DNA from: Emiliania huxleyi CCMP1516 | Lineage: Eukaryota > Haptophyta > Isochrysidales > Noelaerhabdaceae | Direction of reading: 5' to 3' | DNA: 64,000 nucleotides | Assembly: GCF_000372725.1 (NCBI RefSeq) | Contig: NW_005200333.1 | Location: forward strand, 278,209 to 342,208 | Shown here: positions 7,906 to 17,609 of the stretch, piece after piece | Position numbering within the stretch: position 1 is the first letter of the stretch | Layout of the letters: each line of letters starts with the position of its first letter | Notes under the pieces: model-generated | The model's database searches: none | Told to the model about the DNA's origin: nothing | What the model saw: the letters and a program-made list of their open reading frames with translations, nothing else | Translations under genes and position numbers: made by a program

Positions 7906-10900
7906 GCTCGGTCTCGCGCCAGGCGTCTGGGAGGTGTCTGGAGGGGTGGCTAGGTTTCTGGGAGGTGAGTCCAAGAGGCGCCTGTGGCCGTCGCGATTGA
8001 GGTCGTGGCATGTCTCGAGCGAAGCGTCGTGCCGCAGCACGTGGGCGGCGCAGCGTGCGTCCGACCGGCTGAGGCGGCCGTCTGGCGCGGACAGCAACGT
8101 CGCTGGCCGCGGGGGCGGCGGCGGTGCCGGTGGTCGGAGCGGCGGCGGGTATTTACAGGTGCCGTAGAATCCGTAGAGGTCTTCATCGCCGGACCAGACG
8201 GCGCCGCACGCCTCGCAGGTTGATCGAAACGAGGCAGGGAACGCCTGATTGAACCTGTCGATGCTCGAGCAGGGCAGCGGAGGCGGTGGCGCGGGCGGCA
8301 GAGGCGGCGGCGCGGGCGGCGGCGCGGGCGGTGGAAAGGCCGGAGGGGGCGGCGAGGGTGACATGGAGGGCGGCGGCGCTGCTGGCGGCGGCGGTGCTGG
8401 CGGCGCTGGTGAGGGAGGCGGCGGCGAGCGCGACGCCGAGGGAGGCGGAGCCGAGGGTAGCGGAGGCGAGGGAGGCGGCGGTGTTGGAGGGAGCGGCGGC
8501 AAAGGCGGTAGCACGGGCGGGAAGTGGTAGCCTGGGGCCCACGGAGGAAGCGACGGTGGCGGCGCCGAGGGCGGCGGAGGCGTTGGAGGCGGCTGCAAGG
8601 GCGGCGGCACGAGTGGAGGCGGCGGCAAGGGTGGCAGCGAGGGTGGTGGTGGTGTCGGCGGCGGCGGCGGCGGCGGTGTGGGCGGCGGCGGCAAAGGCGG
8701 CGGCGGCGTGGGCGGCGGCGGTGTGGGCGGCGGCGGCGTGGGCGGCGGTGTGGAGGGTGGCAGTCGTGGCGGTGGCGGCAGTGGCGGCGGCGGAGAGGGC
8801 GGCGGCGGCGGAGGAGGAGGAAGCGACGGTGGCGGCGCTGAGGGCGGCGGAGGCGTTGGAAGCGGCGGCAAGGGCGGCGGCACGAGTGGAGGCGGCGGCA
8901 AGGGTGGCAGCGAGGGTGGTGGTGGTGTGGGCGGCGGCGGCGGCGGCGGTGTGGGCGGCGGCGGCAAAGGCGGCGGCGGCGTGGGCGGCGGCGGTGTGGG
9001 CGGCGGCGGCGTGGGCGGCGGTGTGGAGGGTGGCAGTCGTGGCGGCGGCGGCAGTGGCGGCGGCGGAGAGGGCGGCGGCGGCGGAGGAGGAGGAAGCGAC
9101 GGTGGCGGCGCTGAGGGCGGCGGAGGCGTTGGAAGCGGCGGCAAGGGCGGCGGCACGAGTGGAGGCGGCGGCAAGGGTGGCAGCGAGGGTGGTGCTAGTG
9201 TCGGCGGCGGCGGCGGCGGCGGTGTGGGCGGCAGTGGCAGCATGGAGTAGCACGTGTACTCCTGCGCGTAAGCAGAGGTCCCTGCCGCCGCCTGACCGGA
9301 GCTGGTGAGGTAGCGCACGCAACGCGGAAGCCCCGCATCCCTGCAACCATCCACACTGGCGGCGGGGCTAGCCGTCCACGCGATGGCTGCGCAAGTCACT
9401 TCGCCTTGGCAGAGCGCCGTGCATTCGAACAAGGACTCGCAACCTCGCGATACCGCGAAAGTGACGTCCGGTTGGCCACCCTCGCGGCAGTAGCCCGTGC
9501 CAACAACGAATGCAGGCGCCAAAGGCGGCGGCGGCCGCGTCGGCGGCGGAGGCAGAGGCGGCGGCGGAGGCGAGGGCGGCGGCGGAGGCAGCGGCGGCGG
9601 CGGAGGCAGAGGCGGCGGCGGAGGCGGGGTGGAGGACGCACACTCACGCCAACCCGCGCCACGGAACAAGGTGGACGACGCGTCGCTACCGCAGCTCGAG
9701 GGGTCGACGACGTAGCAGAACCGCGCTCCGTTGCCGTCGTGTACGGCGCAGCCAAGCCGACTTGTACGCACCCCGCCGCTCACGCCGTCCGACGCGCAGT
9801 CGCAAGCGCCTAAGAAGTTCCGAGAAGCGTGAGCTCGGAGAGAGTTCGGCGAGGGGTTCGCGGGAGCGGCGGCAAGCGGCACCCAGAGCCTCCCCTGCGC
9901 AGCCGACCACCCGCACCGCATCCACGTACTCCCAAGCCGCAGAGTCTGTGCGCGACGTGAGGCGTATGCGGCTCGTGAGGGCGGTTGGCGCGAGGAGCGA
10001 GATGACCTTGTCGAAGCCGCAGGCCGTGTCGTCGTCGCCCTCCCACGCCACCGCCCACCCCCCTCGACCCGCCTCGGCCTGCGTCCACGCCTCGACCCTC
10101 TGCAGGAAGCCGGCCGCCTCGCGCGGGTTGGCGTGCTCGCGCACCGCCACCTCCGCCACCCGCACCGGCGAGGCGAAGGACACGGTGAGCTGGTACGTGC
10201 CTTGGTCCCGCCGGGCGGGCGCCCACGAGCCTGCCTTCAGCGTCGCGCAGTCGCCCTCGTTGTGCGAGGGCGGGCCGACCGCCTCCTCCTCTGCCCAGTC
10301 TCCGCCGTACTCGGACGTCGCGTACGCCTCTGCCGCGTACTGCGTCACCTCGAGGTCGCACGGCCCTGGCGGCCTGCCGGGGAGCGGCGGCGGAGGCAGA
10401 GGCGGCGGCGGAGGCAGAGGCGGCGGCGGAGGCGGGGTGGAGGACGCACACTCACGCCAACCCGCGCCACGGAACAAGGTGGACGACGCGTCGCTACCGC
10501 AGCTCGAGGGGTCGACGACGTAGCAGAACCGCACTCCGTTGCCGTGGTGTACGGCGCAGCCAAGCCGACTTGTACGCACCCCGCCGCTCACGCCGTCCGA
10601 CGCGCAGTCGCAAGCGCCTAAGAAGTTCCGAGAAGCGTGAGCTCGGAGAGAGTTCGGCGAGGGGTTCGCGGGAGCGGCGGCAAGCGGCACCCAGAGCCTC
10701 CCCTGCGCAGCCGACCACCCGCACCGCATCCACGTACTCCCAAGCCGCAGAGTCTGTGCGCGACGTGAGGCGAATGCGGCTCGTGAGGGCGGTTGGCGCG
10801 AGGAGAGAGATGACCTTGTCGAAGCCGCAGGCCGTGTCGTCGTCGCCCTCCCACGCCACCTCCCACCCCCCTCGACCCGCCTCGGCCTGCGTCCACGCCT

Positions 10901-11156
10901 CGACCCTCTGCAGGAAGCCGGCCGCCTCGCGCGGGTTGGCGTGCTCGCGCACCGCCACCTCCGCCACCCGCACCGGCGAGGCGAAGGACACGGTGAGCTG
11001 GTACGTGCCTTGGTCCCGCCGGGCGGGCGCCCACGAGCCTGCCTTCAGCGTCGCGCAGTCGCCCTCGTTGTGCGAGGGCGGGCCGACCGCCTCCTCCTCT
11101 GCCCAGTCTCCGCCGTACTCGGACGTCGCGTACGCCTCTGCCGCGTACTGCGTCAC
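7801..11156 (-). CDS. modular Pro-rich, Cys-rich extracellular matrix-type protein (3 exons seen)
   Basis: Predicted exons are 11156-10691, 10617-9883 and 9809-7801, joined by two 73-base introns (gtgccg to ttcttag, phase 1). They give 1069 codons in frame; the 5' end is missing upstream of an acceptor at 11157. Order: jelly-roll-like domain B (contains YATSEYGGDW and GTYQLTVSFASPVRVAEVAV, resembling pappalysin-type discoidin folds); Cys domain A (GACDCASDGV to GWREC); Pro linker; B again; A again; a PAN/apple-like Cys segment (near 9510-9250); long poly-Pro; a Cys segment near 8270-8150; and an EF-hand-like loop DLNRDGHRRLLD. The Pro spacers suggest a cell-wall or scale protein. Secretion is inferred because the N-terminus is not seen. 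Confidence 0.65.
8560..9240 (-). repeat. 273-bp tandem repeat in the Pro-rich coding region
   Basis: The poly-Pro segment consists of about two and a half near-identical 273-base (91-codon) units, seen from the string aagggtggcagcga ending near 8640, 8913 and 9186. The period is a multiple of three, so copy number can change without breaking the frame. Confidence 0.85.
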
Positions 11157-11160
11157 CTAT
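9545..11160 (-). repeat. 808-bp tandem duplication of an exon-intron-exon block
   Basis: 9545-10352 and 10353-11160 align at a constant offset of 808 with few differences (for example 9966 versus 10774). Each copy has domain B, the 73-base intron and domain A. Because the intron is phase 1 in both copies, the duplicated blocks splice into a continuous reading frame. Confidence 0.85.
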
Positions 11161-11570
11161 AGCCGACGTCGACGTCGAGGTGTGCCCGAGGTGTGCCGAG
11201 ATATGACCGCCCTATCTCCGCGCAGTCAGACCTCGTCGCACGCTGGCGCAGCACACTCGCACGCCCACGCGTTGGTCACCGAGCACGCCACCCCAACCGT
11301 CCCTCCGGAGCCTAAGGCAAGGCAAGGGTAAGGTCAACTCCTCCGCACACAATAAGGCGGTGGGGCGAGGCGGCCCTCCCCGGAGCCTATACACCGCCAC
11401 CCGAGAGGTAGCCGAGACATGCCCGAGATGTGACCCCCCCCTCAAACAAAGAGGGATAGAGGCGCTGCACGCCGCGGCCGGTTGACACGTGCACGCGCAT
11501 GGACATGCACAAGCCATGCACATGCACATGTGCATGTGCCATGTGTGTCTCATCTCGGCTAATCTCGGGT
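11161..11570. other. intergenic or intronic, short-repeat rich
   Basis: No exon is supported. It holds fragments of the cttgccttgccttag motif (reverse strand near 11310-11330), a run of catgcacatg-type dinucleotide-like repeats (11500-11545) and atctcgg-type units (11550-11578). It may be an intron of the Pro-rich gene or the spacer to its upstream relative. Confidence 0.4.
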
Positions 11571-12010
11571 TGATCTCGCGCCGCAATCGGTGGACGAGCT
11601 CATGTAGACGGAGCTGACGCAGGAGGTGCCTAAGGCAAGGCAAGGCAAGCTGAACTCCTCCACACAGTCGCCTGTGCCCTGTGGAGAAGGCCCGAGGGCA
11701 GGGGGAGGTGCTAGGGGCCGCGCCATGTGCAGAGCTGGAGGCGGGCTCGAGCGCGGCGGGCGGTAGACTAGTTCTCGGGTGTATCTCAGGTATATCTCGA
11801 GAGGGGCGGCACCGTGGGCCACGTCTCCAGTGCTATAGTTGCTTGAGGTGGGGGCGTTGCCACCACTACTAGGCGGGCGGCGCCGGTGCGCTCGCAAAAG
11901 GTGGAGCACGAGCCGGTGTCGGTGGCAGCCTTGTAGTAGACGCAGCTGAGGACAGAGGCGGGGGGGGGGGGAGGGGGGGTTCGAGCGTGTGTCGTGAACT
12001 CTCCGTCTGC
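11571..12010 (-). pseudogene. second copy of the Cys C-terminal module, incomplete
   Basis: The minus strand repeats the module seen at 7.56-7.9 kb: PPPPPPASVLSCVYYKAATD, then CERTGAARLV, then TGDCVEEFSLPCLALGTSC and SSVYMSSSTDCGA. A polypyrimidine-AG acceptor (cttgccttgccttag) sits inside, so the pieces may be short exons. The rest of the gene would lie in or beyond the assembly gap. It is either a partial gene or a decayed paralogue. Confidence 0.45.
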
Positions 12011-12238
12011 GTGGATTGCACGCGGCACTGCTCGTTCGCTCTCCCCGCCCCTCGGAAATGCTCCCGCGCAGTGCAAACCCCTTGCTTGCTACGGGTATGG
12101 GTTGCGTCTCTCGTTTTTGTGTGCGTCACTGGGCTGCTGTTCTTTTTAGTGTTGCTTTCTTCCTCTCTATTCTTTCATTTTCCTGTTTGGGATTCCTGAT
12201 CTGGGCTCCCTTTATTTGTTGTATTGTCTATTTGAAAT

Positions 12239-12368
12239 NNNNNNNNNNNNNNNNNNNNNNNNNNNNNNNNNNNNNNNNNNNNNNNNNNNNNNNNNNNNNN
12301 NNNNNNNNNNNNNNNNNNNNNNNNNNNNNNNNNNNNNNNNNNNNNNNNNNNNNNNNNNNNNNNNNNNN
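12239..12368. other. assembly gap (130 N)
   Basis: An unbroken run of N. The sequence just before it (12090-12238) is unusually T-rich for this window. Confidence 0.99.
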
Positions 12369-13100
12369 GCGGAGCAGCATACCGGCGCGGAGCGGAGAAG
12401 CGTTCGCCGCCCGGTGCCGGGGTGGCGCCGCCTGGTGTCGTCTCGACGCCGCTCCGCCGTGCAAGAAGGGAGGAGGTGGCGGCGGTGGCGGCGGTGGCGG
12501 CGGTGGCGGCGTCGGTGCTGCTGGCAAGGATCAGTCTGAACAGCTTTTGCGCCATGCGCGAGCGGCTCTGGCGTCTGCGGAGGGTGGTCGAGCGGGGCGT
12601 GAGCGAGGCGGTGTGTGGAGTGGCTGTGTGGTTCCGGTGCGGAGCGGGTGAGGCGGGTGGTGGCCGCGCCACGTGATCGTGAGGAGGAGGGGCGCAGGCA
12701 GGTGGCGTCCGCTTGGGGAGGCATCGGTGATTGGGGCTGGCAAGAAGTCCAACTGCCAGGCAGCGGCGGCCGAGCGGGAGAGGGTGGCGGCGGCGGCCGC
12801 GGCCGGCGTCGCGATCTCGGGCGGAGTTCTGTCCCATCAGCCCGTCCGCGTGCGTGGAGAGAGGAGTGGTGTGCGGCCCCGAGGGGGGGAGGGGCGGGGG
12901 CCAGGATGGCGGGGTCTCACAACAGTCCAAACAGAGGAACAACCGAGGACGGCCGCCAGCTCGCGCCAAGAGATCGCCGCGAACGACACGCCGAATGTGT
13001 TTTTTCATTCTCCGGAGAATGCTTCTTTGTCAGTGGAGAGACCACTTCACAGCTGTATGCCTTGCTCCTTTAGGTGCTCTTGTATCTCTGACTCTTCCGC
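12369..13100. other. no supported gene
   Basis: There are open frames on both strands, but they are Gly/Arg- or Pro-rich and contain a ggcggtggc repeat (about 12474-12512). I see no domain or convincing exon. Confidence 0.4.
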
Positions 13101-13343
13101 ATGAGACTGCCTGAGTACACCGTCTTGTTATTCTTTTGTGCTTGGCGTCTTGTGTGGTGTGGGTTGCCCCCTTCGTTGTACCCCGTCCAGAGAGAGCTTT
13201 GCTATATCATGCCTTTTGCTTTCTCTCTGCACTCTGGGCCTTCCGGTCCTGGCCGGTGGATTCCCACCGTCATGGAGCCCTGGGTGCTCGCTGTATTTGT
13301 CGCAGTGGACTCGGATGGCTTCTTCCACTTCTGCTACTACGAT
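13101..13343 (+). pseudogene. WW-like protein, 5' part, interrupted by a transposon
   Basis: The plus frame runs from ATG 13101 to the target duplication at 13336-13343. Its last residues (DSDGFFHFCYYD) form the first part of a WW-like domain. The frame continues exactly, after removal of the 2507-base insertion and one target copy, at 15859, where the reading is TEQGETSWFAP. The joined piece satisfies the C-terminal half of the WW pattern (YY, six residues, T-S-W, two residues, P). The spacing to the first Trp is longer than usual, so the WW call is moderate. The gene is either disrupted or the insertion is spliced out. Confidence 0.5.
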
Positions 13344-13482
13344 CTGAGGGAGGGTGTAGAGGATGTAGAGTGTAGAGCGCTGTAGAGCTGTAGAGATGTA
13401 GAGCGCTGTAGAGCTGTAGAGCTGTAGAGCTCTACATCCGGCGCGTGACGATGTGAGTCGCCTGTAGAGCGATGTAGAGCGC
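13344..13482 (+). repeat. left terminal inverted repeat
   Basis: It starts ctgagggagggtgtagagg and contains about ten gtagag units. It matches the reverse complement of 15704-15850 with a few changes and one small indel. Confidence 0.85.
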
Positions 13483-14064
13483 GATTTTGCTGTAGAGTTT
13501 GTTGTAGAGGCTCTACAGCCAAACCGCCGGGAAGGCAGTGACTCAAAGAGGTCGAGCCGCGCTAATGGGGTGTCTCCGAGCTTACTGGAGCTCTGATGGA
13601 CAGCCCTGGCTATCCCTGACACACAGAGAGTCACTCTGACGGCACACAACACCCTATGACTGCGTCATGACCAGCCTGCCATGTGTCGCCGGTGCCGCAT
13701 TCGTCGCTGTGCTTCTTTAGCAGGCGGTGGACTGTCGGCTGCGAGGACGGTCGCATTTGCGCGAGGCGAGGCGAGCATTCAGACGCGTTGCATGCGCCAT
13801 GCCTCGCGCCAGCGCGTGCGGGAGCTCCTGGCTGAGCGTTGAGTCCAGGCGAGTTGCGCTGGCCACTATCGCTACGCCGAGCCGAGCTGACGCGCCGAGG
13901 CGCCGGCCAGTCGCAGCCGTGAGGCATGCCACAGCAGCAGAGGCACCTGCCACCCATTGGGCGGGCAGACAGAAGGCCAGGGCAGCACTGGCAAGTGCAA
14001 CGCGCCTCATGTCGGAGAGCGACCGTGCCTCGTTCGCCGCTTATGATGTAGAGTTTGTTGTAGA
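13483..14064. other. interior of the TIR element, no gene supported
   Basis: Between the left terminal repeat and the nested LTR element. Short frames on both strands have no recognisable content. Confidence 0.4.
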
Positions 14065-14070
14065 GATTTC

Positions 14071-14339
14071 GTTGCAGATGAGCGCGCGCGTCACAGCGCA
14101 GGCCAGGTCTACACTGGCCGCGGCACCAGCTCCCGCGGTCTGCACGCTAGGAGTGGTCCGCCCTCGCAATGAATGCGGAATACTATTACGAAAAGTACAA
14201 CTAGTGCGACACACTAGTCAGTCTCGTAATCGCGCCAAGAGCGCGGATACACACACAAACAACAGGCGCGGCTATGAATAGCTGCGCATATACAGATAAC
14301 GACTGTTCACAGTTGGGAGAGAGAGAGTCGTCTCTAACG
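14071..14339 (-). repeat. 3' LTR
   Basis: 269 bases, identical by eye to 15424-15692. It starts gttgcagatg and ends ctctaacg on the plus strand. Identity of the two LTRs indicates a recent insertion or recent conversion. Confidence 0.85.
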
Positions 14340-14413
14340 CTCCCCCCTATCTAGATAGTTGCATCGGCAACTATCTCGGACGACTCGCGCGTCTTCGGCG
14401 AAGGGGTGATGAC

Positions 14414-15200
14414 TCACGCCTTGCCGACGGTCGCGACGAGCTTGCTCCACAGCCGGGCAGCCTGCCCCTGGAGCGTCACAGCAAAGCCGGGGCCGTTGCT
14501 GGCGTTGAGCATGTAGTCGCGACAGGTGAAGAACATAGCTCGCGTCGCCTGCGTCTTGGTGAAGACGTCGGCGATCATATAAGCAGTGCCGACGAGGTAC
14601 GGCGCGACGTGGCGGAGCATGAAGAGGCGCTTGACAAACATGGTGGCACGTTCGTAGTAGCGCGTGCGAGCAGTAGAGCCGGGCTTGACGATGATGTCAA
14701 AGACGGCTTTGCAGTCACCGAGCTGGGGCGTGGGTCCTGCGACAGCTCGGCCAGCGTCCTCGAGCATGAGCCGGCAGGAGACGACTTTCTTGGCGGCGAC
14801 GGAGGCGGTGGCGGTCTCCTCTTCGGCGACGCTGAGAGCCTCGATCTTGGACTTGTTGGCGCTCCAGTCGATGGCGCCGTTGTTGAACATCACGACGCAT
14901 CCGCCGTAGTGTGGCGCCTTGCCGAAGGAGGCGTCATGGTAGGCGTGGAGGCCACGAGACTCGATGAAGCCTGGCGGGAAAATGTCGAGTCCGTAGGGGA
15001 TCTTGAGCTTTCCGCCGTAGGTGATGCCGAGGTGCTTTGTGGCGTTGAGATAGTTGATGACGGTCATGATGGCGTCACGATGGACGGCGCCGCAAGCCTG
15101 AGAGAAAGAGCCGAGCTTCGAGAAGAAGTACTTGATGTCGGGGCGCGTCATCTCGGCAGGCCACCCGATGGTTGTGCGTGCTGTGCAGCGCCAGCAGGCA
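14414..15200 (-). pseudogene. Copia RNase H and polyprotein C-terminus
   Basis: The minus frame contains the Copia-type RNase H hallmarks: HAYHDASFGK (first catalytic Asp), SKIEALSVAEEETA (catalytic Glu), LGDCKAVFDI (second Asp) and the typical ending MIADVFTKTQ. The upstream end is truncated at about 15170-15200, where it meets the remnant of the first ORF out of frame. The protein cannot act alone because protease, integrase and most of the reverse transcriptase are absent. Confidence 0.85.
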
Positions 15201-15393
15201 GAGGTGGAGAGCCGACGGCGGTTCCTCCCATGTCCGCACCAGCGAAGACATCCGCGACGCTGGAGCCGGATTCGTCGGTCCGCTCCGCACCAGTGTCGAG
15301 AATTGCCCTTCTCCACTCCTTGAAAGGAAGGCCAGATGTCCCATCCCATTGGATGACGGACGGCATGTCTTTGTCACGGTTGTTGCTAGACAT
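15148..15393 (-). pseudogene. remnant of the first ORF (gag start) of the Copia element
   Basis: It begins at an ATG 30 bases inside the 5' LTR and contains WDGTSGLPFKEWRRAIL, which resembles the N-terminus of Copia gag proteins that open with a short substrate-like segment. After about 80 codons it runs into the deletion point and stops in a different frame from the RNase H part. Confidence 0.55.
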
Positions 15394-15423
15394 GCTACGT
15401 AGTTACCCCTCAGTCGGCTCCAC

Positions 15424-15692
15424 GTTGCAGATGAGCGCGCGCGTCACAGCGCAGGCCAGGTCTACACTGGCCGCGGCACCAGCTCCCGCGGTCTGCACGC
15501 TAGGAGTGGTCCGCCCTCGCAATGAATGCGGAATACTATTACGAAAAGTACAACTAGTGCGACACACTAGTCAGTCTCGTAATCGCGCCAAGAGCGCGGA
15601 TACACACACAAACAACAGGCGCGGCTATGAATAGCTGCGCATATACAGATAACGACTGTTCACAGTTGGGAGAGAGAGAGTCGTCTCTAACG
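15424..15692 (-). repeat. 5' LTR
   Basis: Direct repeat partner of 14071-14339. It is followed on its outer side by the target duplication gatttc. Confidence 0.85.
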
Positions 15693-15703
15693 GATTTCAC
15701 GTT

Positions 15704-15850
15704 GTAGAGCGCCTCTACATCGCTCTACAGGCGACTCACATCGTCACGCGGCGGATGTAGAGCTCTACAGCTCTACAGCGCTCTCCAGCGCTCTACATCT
15801 CTACAGCTCTACAGCGCTCTACACTCTACATCCTCTACACCCTCCCTCAG
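15704..15850 (-). repeat. right terminal inverted repeat
   Basis: Reverse complement of the left end. On the plus strand it ends in a pyrimidine-rich stretch followed by CAG at 15848-15850, immediately before the target duplication, which would make a usable 3' splice site. Confidence 0.85.
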
Positions 15851-15858
15851 ACTACGAT

Positions 15859-16177
15859 ACAGAGCAGGGTGAGACCAGCTGGTTCGCTCCTGATGGGTCG
15901 AGCCCCTCCTTCATGTACGACCAGGCCGACTTCTCGCACCCAGTTTTCATGCGAAACCTGCCGCCACCTCTTCCCGCCAAGGCAACCGTCGGCTCGCCAA
16001 CCAACACCGGATGGTTCGTGCTGTTTGTCGATGCCATCGATATTGGGTTCCACCCTGTTGGTGATTATATTGGGTTCCACCCTGTTGGTGATTATGTTGG
16101 GTTCCACCCTGTTGGTGATTATATTGGGTTCCACCCTGTTGGTGATTATGTTGGGTTCCACCCTGTTGGTGATTACC
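15859..16177 (+). pseudogene. WW-like protein, downstream part
   Basis: The frame continues from 13343 as TEQGETSWFAP, then MYDQADFSHPVF, to about 16040. There it enters five 27-base repeats read as IGFHPVGDY or VGFHPVGDY. Beyond 16180 the plus frame stays open to 16602, but its composition suggests the opposite strand is the coding one. The real 3' end is not known. Confidence 0.4.
16042..16177. repeat. five tandem 27-bp repeats
   Basis: attgggttccaccctgttgg followed by tgattat, five times with an a/g alternation. Both strands are open through it (GFHPVGDY on plus, VITNRVEPNI on minus). There are no spacers, so this is a minisatellite. Confidence 0.95.
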
Positions 16178-16179
16178 GC

Positions 16180-16518
16180 GGCCGGCGCCGGAACGGCAGG
16201 CGTGTCAAAATCTTCACCGAGAAAGATGTCCGGGTGCGTGATCATCCAGACACCTGGGTTGGCCATCGCCAGGTCGGCGAGTCGCTGGTGCAGCACGCCG
16301 ATCTTCCCCATGGAGGTGGCGAAGAAGTTCGCCGCGTCCAGAGCGGTCAAGAGCCGCGACCAGAATGCCCCATTGAAGAGCACATTGAGAATGTGGTTCC
16401 CATCGAGGATAGCACTTGTCTGCTGGTGCGTGCCGAATCGGCACCGCGGCAGGAAGGCGCCCTTGGCGTTGCTCTGCCCCAGGGTGTAGCTGGTCACTGC
16501 TCCTGCATTGTCGTACAC
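16180..16518 (-). CDS. possible hypothetical protein fragment
   Basis: The minus frame contains GNHILNVLFNGAFWSRLLTA and LADLAMANPGVWMITHPDIF. This hydrophobic, well-mixed composition looks more like protein than the opposite strand. It continues through the 27-base repeat as VITNRVEPNI units. There is no clear start (the upstream residues are in the same frame back to about 16600) and no family. It could be a fragment of another retroelement's structural protein. Confidence 0.35.
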
Positions 16519-16823
16519 CGTGGTCCAACTCAGACAAGGCGTGTGGTCCTTTACGTGTTGAGCCCCTGGAACGAGGACGAGCTTGCATCACTGGTGATCT
16601 GAACCTCGTCGACGACGACGACGATGGGCGCTTGAGCAGCTGGCGGGGCCTAGCTGCTGTGCCATCTTCACTTTGTCCTCTCCTCTCCTCCCACCTCACA
16701 GAAAACTGCGGCCGCCAGCGACAGAGCGTCTTGCTGGCACACATTTGTCGTGCCAGTGTGTGGCGCGCGAATTCTTTTCTCCGCTCGCTGCCGCGCCTAG
16801 GTATTGGCTTCCCGCCAACAAAG

Positions 16824-17609
16824 ATGCCCGCCTCACGCCGCCGCAAAACTGCCCTCTGGTGGCACTGCTCGGAGGACGAGTGGTACGAGCGGTCGATTGC
16901 ACACTGGTCCGCGTGCGACGACGTGCTTGGCGGCTGCGGGTCGGTGGACGGGGTCGACCTGTCCGGCTCACTGCACTTCCTCCGTGCGGCGCTCGGAGGC
17001 GAAACGGCGCCTGCGGGCTCACTCGCGCTTGACCTGGGCGCGGGCTCGGGCCGCGTGAGTGGTGGCGTACTCCTCAAGGTTTTCGAGCGGGTCCACCTCG
17101 TCGAGGTGAGCGCTCCGCTGCTGCAGGCTGCGCGCACAGCGCTGTGCGACGACTCTTCGCGGCTTGACTTCACGCTGGCCAGCCTGCGAGAGTTTGTCCC
17201 GCCAGCTGGCACGTACGACGCCATCTGGGCGCAGTGGATCCTCGGGCATCTGACGGACCACAGCGTTGTGCGGCTGCTCGCTGCCTGCCACGGCGCCGTC
17301 CGCCCGGGCGCGCTCGCACGCCGTCCTGCTGTTGTGTTCGATCCGAGGGTGACTGGTTAGGCCGTGTACCTAGGCGGACTCGTGGTGGTCAAGGAGAACA
17401 CGGCGCCGCCAAAGAAGTGCCGCGAGGGCCGCGGCAACTACATGCTTGACGCCGAGAACGCGGCGGTGCTGCGGACGCACGCCCACCACATGGCCCTCTT
17501 CCGGCGAGCTGGGTACCGTGTGGTCAAGTCCACCCGACAGGCCGACTTCCCGAGCGACATCTACCCCGTGCGCATGTACTTGCTCGCGCCACGAGTGAGC
17601 GCCACGTGA
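16824..17609 (+). CDS. alpha-N-terminal protein methyltransferase (NTMT1/METTL11A type), 239 aa
   Basis: Exons 16824-17307 and 17374-17609 are joined by a 66-base GC-AG intron (phase 1). The join restores RPGGLVVVKEN, as in the family. SAM-binding motif I is LDLGAGSGRVSGG (residue about 70), followed by VHLVEVS. The family signature IWAQWILGHLTD and the C-terminal RQADFPSDIYPVRMYLL are both present. Length is close to the usual 220-240. Known enzymes methylate the alpha-amino group of proteins that begin X-Pro-Lys/Arg after Met removal. The ATG chosen gives an N-terminus aligned with the family (WYERSIAHWSACDDVLGGCG). Confidence 0.9.

Larger units (their letters stand above)
14071..15692 (-). 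mobile_element. internally deleted Ty1/Copia-type LTR retrotransposon
   Basis: Two identical 269-base direct repeats (14071-14339 and 15424-15692) are flanked by the 6-base duplication gatttc (14065-14070 and 15693-15698). On the minus strand, a TGG-starting primer-binding-site candidate lies one base after the 5' LTR (15422 downward), and a purine tract aggggggag lies just before the 3' LTR (14341-14349). The internal part is only about 1.1 kb, far shorter than a full element: the start of the first ORF is joined to the end of the reverse transcriptase-RNase H region, so most of the polyprotein is deleted. Confidence 0.85.
13344..15850. mobile_element. TIR transposon with 8-bp target duplication, nested host of an LTR element
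   Basis: The left end 13344-13482 and right end 15704-15850 are inverted copies of about 140 bases, starting ctgagggagggtg and built of gtagag-type subrepeats. They are flanked by perfect 8-base duplications actacgat at 13336-13343 and 15851-15858. Eight-base duplications are typical of hAT-type and several introner-type DNA elements. I see no transposase, so it is non-autonomous. It carries a Copia-type element at 14071-15692, which inserted later. Confidence 0.85.

Noticed and set aside
8286-9308. 340-codon Ala/Val repeat frame and poly-Gly frames on the plus strand
   Set aside because: Antisense translations of the poly-Pro coding repeats at 8560-9240.
16042-16177. possible CRISPR array
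   Set aside because: The repeats are directly adjacent with no spacers, in a eukaryotic coding context; this is a 27-bp minisatellite.
17349-17373. 25-nt GT-AG intron in the methyltransferase gene
   Set aside because: It would insert a stretch absent from the family between RPG and GLVVVKEN. The 66-nt GC-AG intron at 17308-17373 restores the conserved sequence exactly.
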